DNA of 64,000 nucleotides, from assembly GCF_051209875.1 (NCBI RefSeq), contig NZ_JBNTQY010000001.1, positions 4,960,001-5,024,000 of the forward strand. The letters are read 5' to 3'. The first letter of the stretch is position 1. Each line of letters begins with the position of its first letter. Below, piece by piece: positions 42,975 to 51,556 of the stretch. The translations under genes and the position numbers were made by a program. The DNA is from Emticicia sp051209875. GTDB lineage: Bacteria > Bacteroidota > Bacteroidia > Cytophagales > Spirosomataceae. The notes below the pieces were generated by a model, which did not search any database, was not told where the DNA came from, and worked only from the letters and a program-made list of their open reading frames with translations.

Positions 42975-44056
42975 ATCATCAATAAACGCCAAACACCAGA
43001 AATAAGCAATAAAACCAAGCAGAAAGGAGTAAGCACTTTCCAAGAAAGATACATGAGTTGGTCAACACGCAAGCGAGGAAGTGTCCAACGCACCCACATT
43101 TGAATCAAAATCAGTAAATAAGCTTTTGAAACTAACCAAAAAGCTCCCCAAAGGTCGCTCGACCAATGACCAATTTCACCACTTGTCCAAGTTCCAAGAG
43201 TTACGAAACCGATATTTGGAAAAGGAGAATTCCAACTTCCTAAAAATAAAATCGTTCCCAAAATTGAAACCAATAGCATCATCCCGTATTCAGAAAGCAT
43301 CACAATGGCCCAGCGAAATCCTGAATATTCAGTATGAAAACCACCAATCAACTCCGACTCAGCTTCGGGCAAATCGAACGGAGCCCGATTGGCTTCTGCC
43401 AATGAAGCAATAAAGTAAATCACAAAGACAATGATTAAAAAGGGATTTCTGAGAATATTCCAAGTTAAAATCCCTCCATATTGGCTAACTTCAATGCCTG
43501 TTGCTTTTACTCCAAAAAGGTAGTTTTTTTCAACAGAAAAAATTCCTTGTTGAAAGCTAATCTCTTGTAAGTCAAGGGTTTGTGTAATCAAAATCACACA
43601 TAAAACCGATAAGCCTAAAGGCACCTCATAAGATATAATCTGAGCCACCGAACGCATTGCCCCCAATAAAGAGTATTTATTATTTGACGACCAACCTGCC
43701 ATCAAAATTCCTAAAATGTCTAAAGAAACCACCGCTAAAAGCATAAAAACACCTGTTTGCGTTGCCGAACCTCGTAGATTTGGCGAAAGTGGAAACAAGG
43801 CAAATCCAGCAAAAATTGCCATAAAAATCATCAGAGGAGCAAACTTAAACATCTTCCTATCTGCTACGGCAGGTACAATGTCTTCTTTCTGAATCAATTT
43901 TAATAAGTCAGCAATCAATTGCAAAAGTCCCCATTTACCAACTTCCATTGGCCCAGTACGGTCTTGAATAAATGCCGAAACTTTACGTTCGACATAAACC
44001 CCAACGACAACATTGGCAAAAATTGCAGCAAGAAATATGAGTATTGTTATGAGCAT
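42971..44056 (-). CDS. nuoH: NADH-quinone oxidoreductase subunit H
   Basis: A 361-residue membrane subunit of respiratory complex I at the quinone pocket. It has YVERKVSAFIQDRTGPMEVG, the conserved loop EANRAPFDLPEAESELIGGFHTEYSG split across helices 5-6, and about eight predicted helices. No other nuo gene is next to it: the neighbours are Uma2 and asnS. In most genomes nuoH is within nuoA-N, so this copy is either separate or a second copy. Confidence 0.95.
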   Translation of the reverse strand: MLITILIFLAAIFANVVVGVYVERKVSAFIQDRTGPMEVGKWGLLQLIADLLKLIQKEDIVPAVADRKMFKFAPLMIFMAIFAGFALFPLSPNLRGSATQTGVFMLLAVVSLDILGILMAGWSSNNKYSLLGAMRSVAQIISYEVPLGLSVLCVILITQTLDLQEISFQQGIFSVEKNYLFGVKATGIEVSQYGGILTWNILRNPFLIIVFVIYFIASLAEANRAPFDLPEAESELIGGFHTEYSGFRWAIVMLSEYGMMLLVSILGTILFLGSWNSPFPNIGFVTLGTWTSGEIGHWSSDLWGAFWLVSKAYLLILIQMWVRWTLPRLRVDQLMYLSWKVLTPFCLVLLLISGVWRLLMI

Positions 44057-44075
44057 TTTGGGGTGCTTTAATTAG

Positions 44076-44170
44076 TATAGAACGCAGATTTTTATGATTT
44101 AGCAGATTTATTATGATAACATTGTGACATCATTTTTTATCATAATTATCATAAAAATCAGCGTTCTATA
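44076..44170. repeat. Inverted repeat with 9-nt periodic core
   Basis: Arms at 44076-44098 and 44148-44170 match inversely at 22 of 23 bases. The left arm runs into units with a 9-nt period: GATTTTTAT, GATTTAGCA, GATTTATTA (44087-44113). The same 9-nt word occurs at 45686-45721. It is in the spacer between asnS and nuoH. Confidence 0.75.
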
Positions 44171-44196
44171 TTTATTTATTCAATTTTCGTGCCTAA

Positions 44197-45624
44197 TCAA
44201 AACTCTGCACTCTTAGGCGTACGAGGGAAAGGAATTACGTCACGGATGTTGGTCATGCCTGTTACAAACAATACCAAACGCTCGAAACCAAGTCCAAAAC
44301 CTGCGTGTGGTGCCGAACCAAATTTACGAGTTTCGAGGTACCACCAAATGTTTTCTGGGTCTATACCAACTTCTTTAGTACGAGCTAAAAGCTTTTCATA
44401 ATCGTCTTCACGTTGTGAGCCTCCAATGATTTCACCAATGCCTGGAAATAATACATCCATTGCACGAACGGTTTTGCCATCTTCATCTTGCTTCATGTAA
44501 AACGCCTTAATATCCTTCGGATAATTAGTCAAAATCACTGGTTTTTTGAAGTGTTTTTCTACCAAATATCGCTCATGCTCCGACTGTAAATCTATGCCCC
44601 ATTCAACAGGATATTGGAATTTTTTCTCTTTGTGAGGTTTTGAACGTAGCAAAATTTCAATGGCTTCGGTATAAGTCAAACGCTCAAATTTATTTTCAAC
44701 TACAAATTTTAGTTTTTCTAACAAGCTCAATTCGCTACGCTCATTTTGTGGTTTGCTTTTCTCTTCTTCCAACAAACGTTTTTCTAAGAAAGCTAGATCA
44801 TCAGCACAGTTTTCGAGAGCATATTTGATTACATACTGCACAAAATCTTCTGCCAAAGCCATGTTGTCTTCCAATTCGTAGAAAGCAACTTCTGGCTCAA
44901 TCATCCAAAACTCTGCCAAGTGACGAGTCGTATTTGAATTTTCTGCACGGAAAGTTGGCCCAAAAGTATAAATTTTCGATAAAGCTAAAGCTCCCAATTC
45001 TCCTTCCAATTGCCCCGAAACCGTCAAACTTGTCTGACGACCAAAGAAATCTTGGCTATAATCAATGCTTCCATCTTCTGCTCTTGGAGGTTTTTCCATG
45101 TCAAAATTTGTTACATGAAACATTTCACCTGCACCTTCGGCATCAGAAGCAGTGATGATTGGCGTATGCAAATAAAAGAAACCGTTGTCGTTATAATATT
45201 TATGAACAGCATAAGCCAAGGCATGACGAATGCGGAAAATTGCTCCAAAAGTATTGGTACGGAAGCGTAAATGGGCTTTTTCACGCAAAAACTCCATCGA
45301 ATGCTTCTTTGGTTGCATCGGGAAAGTTTCGTCGGCTGTACCGTAAACTACGATTTTTTCAGCTTTTACTTCAACTGCTTGTCCGCTCCCCATCGAAGCG
45401 ATAAGTTTGCCTGTTACAGCTACACAAGCCCCAGTTGAGACTAATTTTAAAGTTTCCTCATCAATTGCTCCACCTTCGGCAACTGCCTGAATATTATGTA
45501 TCGTTGAGCCATCATTAATGGCAATAAAAGTGACGGCTGCTTGTCCACGTTTGGTACGTACCCAACCTTTTACAGTTACTTCTTGTTCGCTTGGCGTTTG
45601 CTTCAGTAATTCCTTGATTTGCAT
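44197..45624 (-). CDS. asnS: Asparaginyl-tRNA synthetase
   Basis: A 475-residue class II enzyme that charges tRNA-Asn. The N-terminal OB fold (about 14-115, VTVKGWVRTKRGQAAVTFIAINDG) binds the anticodon. Motif 2 is in GPTFRAENSNTTRHLAEFWMIEPE. Motif 3 is GFGLGFERLVLFVTGMTNIRDVIPFPR, split by its Gly-rich core. The start is the ATG at 45624 (MQIKELLKQ). A -7-like TATTTTTG (45661-45654 on the minus strand) precedes it. Confidence 0.97.
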   Translation of the reverse strand: MQIKELLKQTPSEQEVTVKGWVRTKRGQAAVTFIAINDGSTIHNIQAVAEGGAIDEETLKLVSTGACVAVTGKLIASMGSGQAVEVKAEKIVVYGTADETFPMQPKKHSMEFLREKAHLRFRTNTFGAIFRIRHALAYAVHKYYNDNGFFYLHTPIITASDAEGAGEMFHVTNFDMEKPPRAEDGSIDYSQDFFGRQTSLTVSGQLEGELGALALSKIYTFGPTFRAENSNTTRHLAEFWMIEPEVAFYELEDNMALAEDFVQYVIKYALENCADDLAFLEKRLLEEEKSKPQNERSELSLLEKLKFVVENKFERLTYTEAIEILLRSKPHKEKKFQYPVEWGIDLQSEHERYLVEKHFKKPVILTNYPKDIKAFYMKQDEDGKTVRAMDVLFPGIGEIIGGSQREDDYEKLLARTKEVGIDPENIWWYLETRKFGSAPHAGFGLGFERLVLFVTGMTNIRDVIPFPRTPKSAEF

Positions 45625-45653
45625 AATTCTCTCTTGATTCTTGAATTGAACTG

Positions 45654-45661
45654 CAAAAATA
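45654..45661 (-). promoter_or_regulatory. Possible -7 box of asnS
   Basis: TATTTTTG on the minus strand fits TAnnTTTG, 30 nt before the asnS ATG. No good -33 TTG is at the expected distance. Confidence 0.35.
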
Positions 45662-45685
45662 GAAATAAAACTCATCTAAAACTTT

Positions 45686-45721
45686 GATTAAGCTGATTTA
45701 TCTGATTGAGCAGATTGGTTT
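45686..45721. repeat. 9-nt periodic repeat, GATT word
   Basis: Four 9-nt units: GATTAAGCT, GATTTATCT, GATTGAGCA, GATTGGTTT. It lies in the divergent spacer between asnS and the Uma2-like gene and shares its word with 44087-44113. Confidence 0.65.
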
Positions 45722-45784
45722 TTATGAATTTTATATAGGAATTTAAGTATTTTTTGTACCTTAGTTTTATTAAATACAAAGAAT

Positions 45785-46393
45785 ATGGTACTTGAAAGCG
45801 ACGTAGAAGTTATCAAACGCAAGATTCCCGAAGAATTCATTTATGAAATCATGGATGGAAAACCTATTTATTATAAAGGTTATAAGGAAGCGATAAAAAA
45901 TCATTTAACCGCAGAAGAAATTATGGGGTGCGGTTCATTACAAGCAGAATTAATCAATTTTATTCTTGAAATTATTTATCGTTCATACGACCGAACAAAA
46001 TACCGAGTTCATACCAATGAATCTGGCTTGCAATTAGGGTATAAAGATACTCTTGCTGGAGATATTCTAATTTATGATAAAGCTGTTTTAACTGCCGATA
46101 AAATCACGACTAAATATTCTAATGTTCCACCAAAATATATTATTGAAATAGACACCAATGCTGATTTGAGTGAAAGTAGTTTTATAGACTATTTTACCCG
46201 AAAAACCGAAAAACTTTTTGAATTTGGCACAGAAAAAGTCTTTTGGATAATTACAGCTTCTCAAAAAGTAATTATTGCACAACCCAACGAAGATTGGTTA
46301 ATAAAAACTTGGCACAAAGAAATCGAGCTTTTTGATGGAATTAGCGTCAATATTGGTAAATATCTTGAAGATGAAGGCATAAAAGTTTCATAA
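45785..46393 (+). CDS. Uma2-like protein (PD-(D/E)XK nuclease fold)
   Basis: A 202-residue protein of the Uma2 group, more divergent than the other two. It has EFIYEIMDGKPIYYKGYKEA, the Asp region SGLQLGYKDTLAGDILIYDKA, and PKYIIEIDTNAD followed by KTEKLFEFGTEKVFWII, which supply the fold's acidic residues and Lys. It is a single gene closed by a strong terminator. The biological role is unknown. Confidence 0.8.
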   Translation: MVLESDVEVIKRKIPEEFIYEIMDGKPIYYKGYKEAIKNHLTAEEIMGCGSLQAELINFILEIIYRSYDRTKYRVHTNESGLQLGYKDTLAGDILIYDKAVLTADKITTKYSNVPPKYIIEIDTNADLSESSFIDYFTRKTEKLFEFGTEKVFWIITASQKVIIAQPNEDWLIKTWHKEIELFDGISVNIGKYLEDEGIKVS

Positions 46394-46413
46394 AATCAAA
46401 CGATATATCTATT

Positions 46414-46447
46414 AAAAAAGGTTAAGCTTCATTGCTTGACCTTTTTT
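46414..46447 (+). terminator. Rho-independent terminator before lysS
   Basis: A 14-bp stem (AAAAAAGGTTAAGC with GCTTGACCTTTTTT, one T-G pair) around a 6-nt loop ends in T. A TAATTTTG box at 46451-46458 just after it may belong to the lysS promoter. Confidence 0.85.
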
Positions 46448-46490
46448 GTTTAATTTTGCAGAAAAAATAAAAAAATTTGTGGATGAATGC

Positions 46491-46525
<35 letters not shown>

Positions 46526-46529
46526 ATAA

Positions 46530-48242
46530 ATGGCACTTAGCGAACAAGAAATACTACGCCGTCAGAAAAGACAAGACTTAATGGCAATGGGAATTGACCC
46601 CTACCCTGCCGAATTATTTGAGGTAAATGTAACGGCCGCTGATATTGAAAAAAACTACGAAAATAACAAGATTGACTACAAAAACGTATCAATTGCAGGG
46701 CGTTTGATGAGTTTCCGAATCATGGGAAGTGCGTCATTTGTTGAGTTACAAGACTCAACTGGACGTATTCAATTGTACTTCCGCCGTGACGATTTATGTC
46801 CTGGCGAAGATAAAACTTTATATAATACTGTTTTCAAAAAGTTGCTTGATATTGGCGATATTATTGGTGTAAAAGGATATGTTTTCACAACTCAAACGGG
46901 TGAAACTTCGATTCATGTAACTGAATTTAAGATTTTAAATAAATCGCTTCGTCCACTTCCAATTGTAAAAGAAGTTGATGGCAAAACTTATGACGCTTTC
47001 TCTGACCCAGAGCAACGCTATCGCCAACGTTACGTAGATTTAATTGTCAATCCGCATGTAAAAGAGGTTTTTGTAAAAAGAGCAAAAATCATCAGTACGA
47101 TGCGTAGAATGTTCGACGATAAAGGTTGGTTAGAAGTAGAAACGCCAATACTTCAACCAATTCATGGTGGTGCAGCCGCTCGGCCATTTGCCACACACCA
47201 CAATACGCTTGATATGCCTTTGTATATGCGTATTGCCAACGAATTGTACCTAAAACGCCTCATCGTAGGAGGTTTTGAAGGAGTTTATGAGTTTGGCAAA
47301 ATGTTCCGTAACGAGGGAATGGACAGAACGCATAATCCAGAATTTACCTCATTAGAATTCTACGTGGCCTACAAAGACTACGAATGGATGATGGGAATTA
47401 CAGAAGAGATTTTTGAGAAAGTAGCAATGGCGGTTCATGGTTCAACTACCTTTAAATTGGGTGAAAATGAATTGAATTTTGCGGGACCATTTGCTCGTTT
47501 GAGCATTTTAGAAGCCATCGAAAAATATACTGGCGTAAACTTAGCCAATTTGAGTGAAGAAGAAACTCGTGCTTATTGCCGTCAGTGGGGCATGGAAATT
47601 GACGACACAATGGGCAAAGCCAAATTAATTGATGAAATTTTTGGAGAAAAAGTAGAATCAAATTTGATACAACCGACTTTCATTATTGATTACCCAGTTG
47701 AAATGTCGCCTTTGACTAAAAAACATCGTTCAAAACCAGGTTTAGTTGAACGTTTTGAGCTATTTGTCAATGGAAAAGAGGTGGCGAATGCTTACTCAGA
47801 GCTAAACGACCCAATTGACCAACGTGAGCGTTTTGAGGAACAAGCAAGATTGGCCGAGCGTGGAGATGACGAAGCAATGGCCATGGACGAAGATTTTATT
47901 CGCTCACTCGAATACGGAATGCCTCCAACCGCAGGAATTGGCATCGGCATCGACCGTTTGACAATGATGCTAACCGACAATGTGAGTATTCAAGAAGTGC
48001 TTTTCTTCCCACAAATGCGACCAGAAAAGAAACAAGAACTTTCACAAGAAGCTGATTATGAAGCCATTGGTATTCCAGCAGTTTGGGTACCAGCCTTACA
48101 AAAAATGGGTTTTGTAATGGTTAGTCAATTGAAAGAAGCAAACGCTAATAAAATCTTCAATGATTTGGGAGGTATGAGAAAGAAATTGAAAATTGACGAA
48201 AAAATGCCAAGTAAAGAGGAAGTTGAGGCTTGGGTAAAGTAA
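46530..48242 (+). CDS. lysS: Lysyl-tRNA synthetase, class II
   Basis: A 570-residue class II enzyme that charges tRNA-Lys. The anticodon-binding OB fold is at about 50-150 (ISIAGRLMSFRIMGSASFVE appears as VSIAGRLMSFRIMG). Motif 2 is KMFRNEGMDRTHNPEFTSLE and motif 3 GIGIGIDRLTMMLTD. A C-terminal extension of about 60 residues after motif 3 (PEKKQELSQEADYEAIGIPAV...) is longer than in E. coli LysS (about 505) and looks like an added helical domain. The start codon follows a CATTCAT tandem array. Confidence 0.96.
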   Translation: MALSEQEILRRQKRQDLMAMGIDPYPAELFEVNVTAADIEKNYENNKIDYKNVSIAGRLMSFRIMGSASFVELQDSTGRIQLYFRRDDLCPGEDKTLYNTVFKKLLDIGDIIGVKGYVFTTQTGETSIHVTEFKILNKSLRPLPIVKEVDGKTYDAFSDPEQRYRQRYVDLIVNPHVKEVFVKRAKIISTMRRMFDDKGWLEVETPILQPIHGGAAARPFATHHNTLDMPLYMRIANELYLKRLIVGGFEGVYEFGKMFRNEGMDRTHNPEFTSLEFYVAYKDYEWMMGITEEIFEKVAMAVHGSTTFKLGENELNFAGPFARLSILEAIEKYTGVNLANLSEEETRAYCRQWGMEIDDTMGKAKLIDEIFGEKVESNLIQPTFIIDYPVEMSPLTKKHRSKPGLVERFELFVNGKEVANAYSELNDPIDQRERFEEQARLAERGDDEAMAMDEDFIRSLEYGMPPTAGIGIGIDRLTMMLTDNVSIQEVLFFPQMRPEKKQELSQEADYEAIGIPAVWVPALQKMGFVMVSQLKEANANKIFNDLGGMRKKLKIDEKMPSKEEVEAWVK

Positions 48243-48263
48243 TTTTTAAAATAATCAACTTAG

Positions 48264-48294
48264 AAAAGCGGAATATAAAAATTCCGCTTTTTTT
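48264..48294 (+). terminator. Rho-independent terminator after lysS
   Basis: An 11-bp stem AAAAGCGGAAT with ATTCCGCTTTT around a 6-nt loop, then a T-run. Confidence 0.88.
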
Positions 48295-48474
48295 ATTAAG
48301 CGGTCATATTGCTTTCCGATTTATCTCGTTAAATTTGTCAAACCCAAATATGGAATTCCTATAAAGAAATTCTTGAAGTTAATCAAAAAACATTGGCAAT
48401 CACCTTCAAAATTTTGGTTGATGCTTGCAAAAAATAAGCTTTTAATATACATTTTCACCTATAAACCCACTATA

Positions 48475-48990
48475 ATGATAAAGTACCCATTCAAATCTCA
48501 ACTATTTTTATTCGTAATTATTGCTTGTATTTCTTGCAGTTGTCTTGTACCTGAAAAACCCAAAACAGCCTATGTTGATTCTACCAATATAAACCTTACC
48601 CCAAGTATTGATAGTGTACTTGCCAATCAATTAGGTGCTGATGATTATGGAATGAAAACTTATGTAATGGCATTTTTGAAAAAAGGGCGAAAACGTTGGA
48701 TGATTGACTCAGTTACTGCTAATAAGCTCCAAAAAGCCCACATGGAAAATATTGGACGATTAGCCAATGAAGGTAAATTAGTCGTTGCAGGGCCTTTTGA
48801 AGACAATACTGATTTAAGGGGAATTTATATTTTTGATGTAAGAACAATCGAAGAAGCACAGAAATTGTGTGAAACTGATCCAGCCATTCAGGCGGAATCT
48901 TTAGCAATGGAATTACATCCTTGGTATGGGTCTGCGGCTCTCATGAAAACGGTAGAAATTCATAAGACAATTGCTAAAAAGAGTTTTTAA
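48475..48990 (+). CDS. YciI-like lipoprotein
   Basis: A 171-residue protein. I start at the ATG at 48475 because it gives the signal peptide IKYPFKSQLFLFVIIACISC with a lipobox Cys. A longer open frame upstream has no such sense. The mature domain is a YciI/YCII fold: YVMAFLKKGRKRWMIDSV, AHMENIGRLANEGKLVVAGPF, and TIEEAQKLCETDPAIQ. Anchoring a YciI domain to the membrane is unusual for this small cytoplasmic family but is seen in Bacteroidota. The function is unknown. Confidence 0.8.
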   Translation: MIKYPFKSQLFLFVIIACISCSCLVPEKPKTAYVDSTNINLTPSIDSVLANQLGADDYGMKTYVMAFLKKGRKRWMIDSVTANKLQKAHMENIGRLANEGKLVVAGPFEDNTDLRGIYIFDVRTIEEAQKLCETDPAIQAESLAMELHPWYGSAALMKTVEIHKTIAKKSF

Positions 48991-48997
48991 AGCCGAT

Positions 48998-49018
48998 CGA
49001 CGACAGACAACAGTCCAA
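48998..49018. repeat. Short heptad-periodic repeat, AGTC word
   Basis: Three units CGACGAC, AGACAAC, AGTCCAA between the YciI-like gene and the amidase. The 18 nt starting at 49018 (AAGTTTATATTTCAAAAA) also occur at about 16048, in the leader of the lipoprotein gene. Confidence 0.5.
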
Positions 49019-49044
49019 AGTTTATATTTCAAAAATCAATCAAA

Positions 49045-49710
49045 ATGGTAAAAAAAGCACTAAAACACCTTATTTTTTGCTTAATTTTATTCAATTTTCA
49101 AGTATTTGGGCAAAAATTAAAAATCGTTGAGAAACCTATTATTTGGGATTCTACTCGTCGGGCTTTATCCTTAGAATATATGAAAAATCGGCATGGGATT
49201 GAGCAAAAAGAGCCAACTATTCGGCCAAAAATGGTTGTTTGTCATTGGACAGCCATTCCAACTTTTGAACAATCATTTTTTGCCTTTAATACGCCTATTT
49301 TGCCCAATGCTCGTCCTGAACTAAAAAATGCCAGTCTCTTAAATGTCTCGGCTCATTACTTAGTTGATAGAGATGGGACGGTGTATCATTTATTGCCCGA
49401 TACAATTTTTGCCCGACATGTAATTGGACTAAACTATTGTGCAATAGGTATTGAGAATGTGGGTGATGGAACAGACAACAAACTAACCGAAGCTCAGTTT
49501 GAAGCCAATTATTTGTTAATCAAGCAATTACGAAAAAAACATAAAATCGAATATTTGATTGGACATCACGAATATACCAAATTTCGTGGCTCAAGTCTTT
49601 GGAAAGAAACCGACTCAACTTACCAAACTACTAAAAGTGACCCAGGTGATGAATTTATGAATCGTCTTCGAGAAAAATTCAAAAAACTAAAAAAAGAGCC
49701 TACACCGTAA
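49045..49710 (+). CDS. N-acetylmuramoyl-L-alanine amidase (Amidase_2)
   Basis: A 221-residue secreted zinc amidase that cleaves the bond between MurNAc and the stem peptide. The signal peptide ends near FQVFGQ. The zinc ligands are expected in VVCHWTAIP and IGHHEYTKF. Substrate-site stretches are NVSAHYLVDRDGTVYHLLP and NYCAIGIENVG. The family length is normal. It could be used for wall recycling or remodelling. Confidence 0.9.
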   Translation: MVKKALKHLIFCLILFNFQVFGQKLKIVEKPIIWDSTRRALSLEYMKNRHGIEQKEPTIRPKMVVCHWTAIPTFEQSFFAFNTPILPNARPELKNASLLNVSAHYLVDRDGTVYHLLPDTIFARHVIGLNYCAIGIENVGDGTDNKLTEAQFEANYLLIKQLRKKHKIEYLIGHHEYTKFRGSSLWKETDSTYQTTKSDPGDEFMNRLREKFKKLKKEPTP

Positions 49711-49729
49711 AACAATTTCCCAAATTGTT
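49711..49729. repeat. Small AACAATTT hairpin
   Basis: AACAATTT pairs with AAATTGTT around CCC, directly after the amidase stop. The stem is close to the hairpin before the MoxR gene (CACAATTT/AAATTGTG, 60499-60517). Confidence 0.45.
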
Positions 49730-49788
49730 AAAACCAAACAATTCCTCACTAAAAGTGTTCATAGATTAACACTCAACAATCAAACAAA

Positions 49789-50694
49789 ATGAATATTTTA
49801 ATCACAGGTGGCACAGGAATGATTGGGCATCGGTTGACAGAGCTGCTTTTGCAAAAGGGCCATAAAGTAGTTTATCTCAGTCGTAGGAAAGAAAACATTG
49901 CCAATGTAGCAATTTATCAATGGGATATTCAGAAAGGCTTTATCGAAGCGGGTGCATTGGAAAATGCCGACTATATTATTCATTTGGCAGGAGCAGGAAT
50001 TGCCGACAAACGATGGTCAAATGAGCGAAAACAGGAAATAATCAATTCAAGAATTCAACCTATTGAACTGATAAATAAGTATTTGAAAGAAAGAAACATT
50101 CAATTAAAAGGCTTTGTTTCTGCCTCTGCCATTGGCTATTATGGTGGTGATACTGGCGAAACAAAATTAGATGAAAATAGTCCAGCTGGGAATGATTTTT
50201 TAGCAGAATGCACTCAACTTTGGGAATCAACTGCCAAAAAAATCAGTTCAGCCGAACGCATTATTAGAATCAGAATTGGTATTGTTTTGAGCGAAAAAGG
50301 TGGAGCATTACCCAAATTAGTGCAACCTATTCGATTCGGTTTTGGTGCGGCTTTAGGCAGTGGCAAGCAATTTATGTCATGGATTCATATTGATGACCTA
50401 TGCGAAATTTTCATCAAAGCCATCGAAGATAAAACCATGCACGGAGCATATAATGCGGTTTCGCCAAACCCTGTTCGCAATCAGGAAATGACAAGTGTAG
50501 CAGCAAACGTGCTGAAAAAACCACTTTGGTTGCCAAATATACCAAGCTTTATATTAAAATTAGTTTTCGGAGAAATGGGAATTGTCGTAACTGGTGGTAA
50601 CTTTGTGCAGAACAAAAGGCTTTCGCAAGAAAGCAATTTCAAGTATAAATTTACTAACATTAAAGAGGCATTGAAAGATTTGTTAGAAAAGTAG
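49789..50694 (+). CDS. TIGR01777 family epimerase-like protein
   Basis: A 301-residue extended SDR protein. The cofactor site is ITGGTGMIGHRLTELL. ASAIGYYGGDTGE has the active-site Tyr region, and FGAALGSGKQFMSWIHIDDLC is a hallmark of the TIGR01777 group (E. coli YfcH, human SDR39U1). The C-terminal DUF1731-like segment (VAANVLKKPLWLPNIPSF) is complete. The substrate is not known in the family. Confidence 0.93.
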   Translation: MNILITGGTGMIGHRLTELLLQKGHKVVYLSRRKENIANVAIYQWDIQKGFIEAGALENADYIIHLAGAGIADKRWSNERKQEIINSRIQPIELINKYLKERNIQLKGFVSASAIGYYGGDTGETKLDENSPAGNDFLAECTQLWESTAKKISSAERIIRIRIGIVLSEKGGALPKLVQPIRFGFGAALGSGKQFMSWIHIDDLCEIFIKAIEDKTMHGAYNAVSPNPVRNQEMTSVAANVLKKPLWLPNIPSFILKLVFGEMGIVVTGGNFVQNKRLSQESNFKYKFTNIKEALKDLLEK

Positions 50695-50769
50695 TCAGCA
50701 GTCCAGAAACGGCTGACGACTGTATTTTTTTTTAACTCAGAATTCAGAACTCAGCACTCAGAACTCAAT
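50693..50769. repeat. Two-word heptad repeat touching the HIT start codon
   Basis: The first word is AGTCAGC, AGTCCAG, AAACGGC, TGACGAC (50693-50720). The second is ACTCAGA, ATTCAGA, ACTCAGC, ACTCAGA, ACTCAAT (50735-50769), which ends exactly at the ATG. The same two words in the same order make up the insertion in prmC (59813-59902). Confidence 0.8.
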
Positions 50770-51162
50770 ATGTCTTCCATCTTTTCAAAAATCGTTGCAG
50801 GTGAAATTCCTTGCCATAAAATAGCGGAAACCGAGCAGTTTTTAGCTTTTCTTGATGTTTTTCCATGTGCTACAGGTCATACGCTTGTCATACCAAAGAA
50901 AGAAATTGACTATTTATTTGACCTCGATGATGAACTTTATGCAGGTTTAATGGCATTTGCTAAGCAAATTGAGCCTGCGATTCGTCAAGCTGTACCTTGC
51001 AAGCGGGTGGGTGTTGCTGTTGTTGGCTTGGAAGTTCCGCACGCTCATGTTCATTTAATTCCGATGAATAGCATGAGTGATATGAATTTCAATAATAAAC
51101 TAAAATTTTCACAAGAAGAATTGGCGGAAACTGCTGCTAAAATCAGAAGTTTTTTGAAGTAA
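50770..51162 (+). CDS. HIT family nucleotide-binding hydrolase
   Basis: A 130-residue histidine-triad protein of the Hint/HinT branch, acting on nucleoside phosphoramidates or similar. It begins SIFSKIVAGEIPCHKIAET, has the substrate stretch DVFPCATGHTLVIPKKE, and ends with the triad VPHAHVHLIP. The start ATG directly follows a heptad repeat array. The next small gene starts 2 nt after its stop. Confidence 0.95.
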   Translation: MSSIFSKIVAGEIPCHKIAETEQFLAFLDVFPCATGHTLVIPKKEIDYLFDLDDELYAGLMAFAKQIEPAIRQAVPCKRVGVAVVGLEVPHAHVHLIPMNSMSDMNFNNKLKFSQEELAETAAKIRSFLK

Positions 51163-51164
51163 AT

Positions 51165-51455
51165 ATGAAATTAATCTTTGAGGTAATTATCTGCATTTTG
51201 CCAATTTTCTTGGCTTTAAGACTTATTTTTTGGGTGAGAAAACACAATAGAGTTTCAGACTTTATGAAAACCATGATACCAGTGATGATAAGTTGTATTA
51301 TATTTCTTTCTCTGAGTGTTAGTCTGCATCATTTTTCAAATTTCAGCATCGACCAAGCCTCTAATTGGAGTGTAGGAATGTTACCTATTTTGCAAATCAT
51401 TCTATCAGGAGTTATATACGGTATTTCTTTGTTTTTGAAGAATCGGTATGGGTGA
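51165..51455 (+). CDS. Small membrane protein of unknown function
   Basis: A 96-residue protein with three predicted helices (about 1-20, 38-55 and 70-90) and a short charged loop RKHNRVSDFMKT. It begins 2 nt after the HIT gene, so it is probably co-translated with it. No family was recognised. Confidence 0.6.
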   Translation: MKLIFEVIICILPIFLALRLIFWVRKHNRVSDFMKTMIPVMISCIIFLSLSVSLHHFSNFSIDQASNWSVGMLPILQIILSGVIYGISLFLKNRYG

Positions 51456-51556
51456 GGTTTTGGCTTACTTAAAATGCTGTTATTTAGAAAGGTTACATAG
51501 ATTAATTTAACAAAATCAACTCAACATGAAACTTTTTAAATTGTTTATTATTAAAT

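Noticed and set aside
43081..43413. A 110-codon plus-strand frame
   Set aside because: It is antisense to nuoH, which has strong family motifs throughout this segment.
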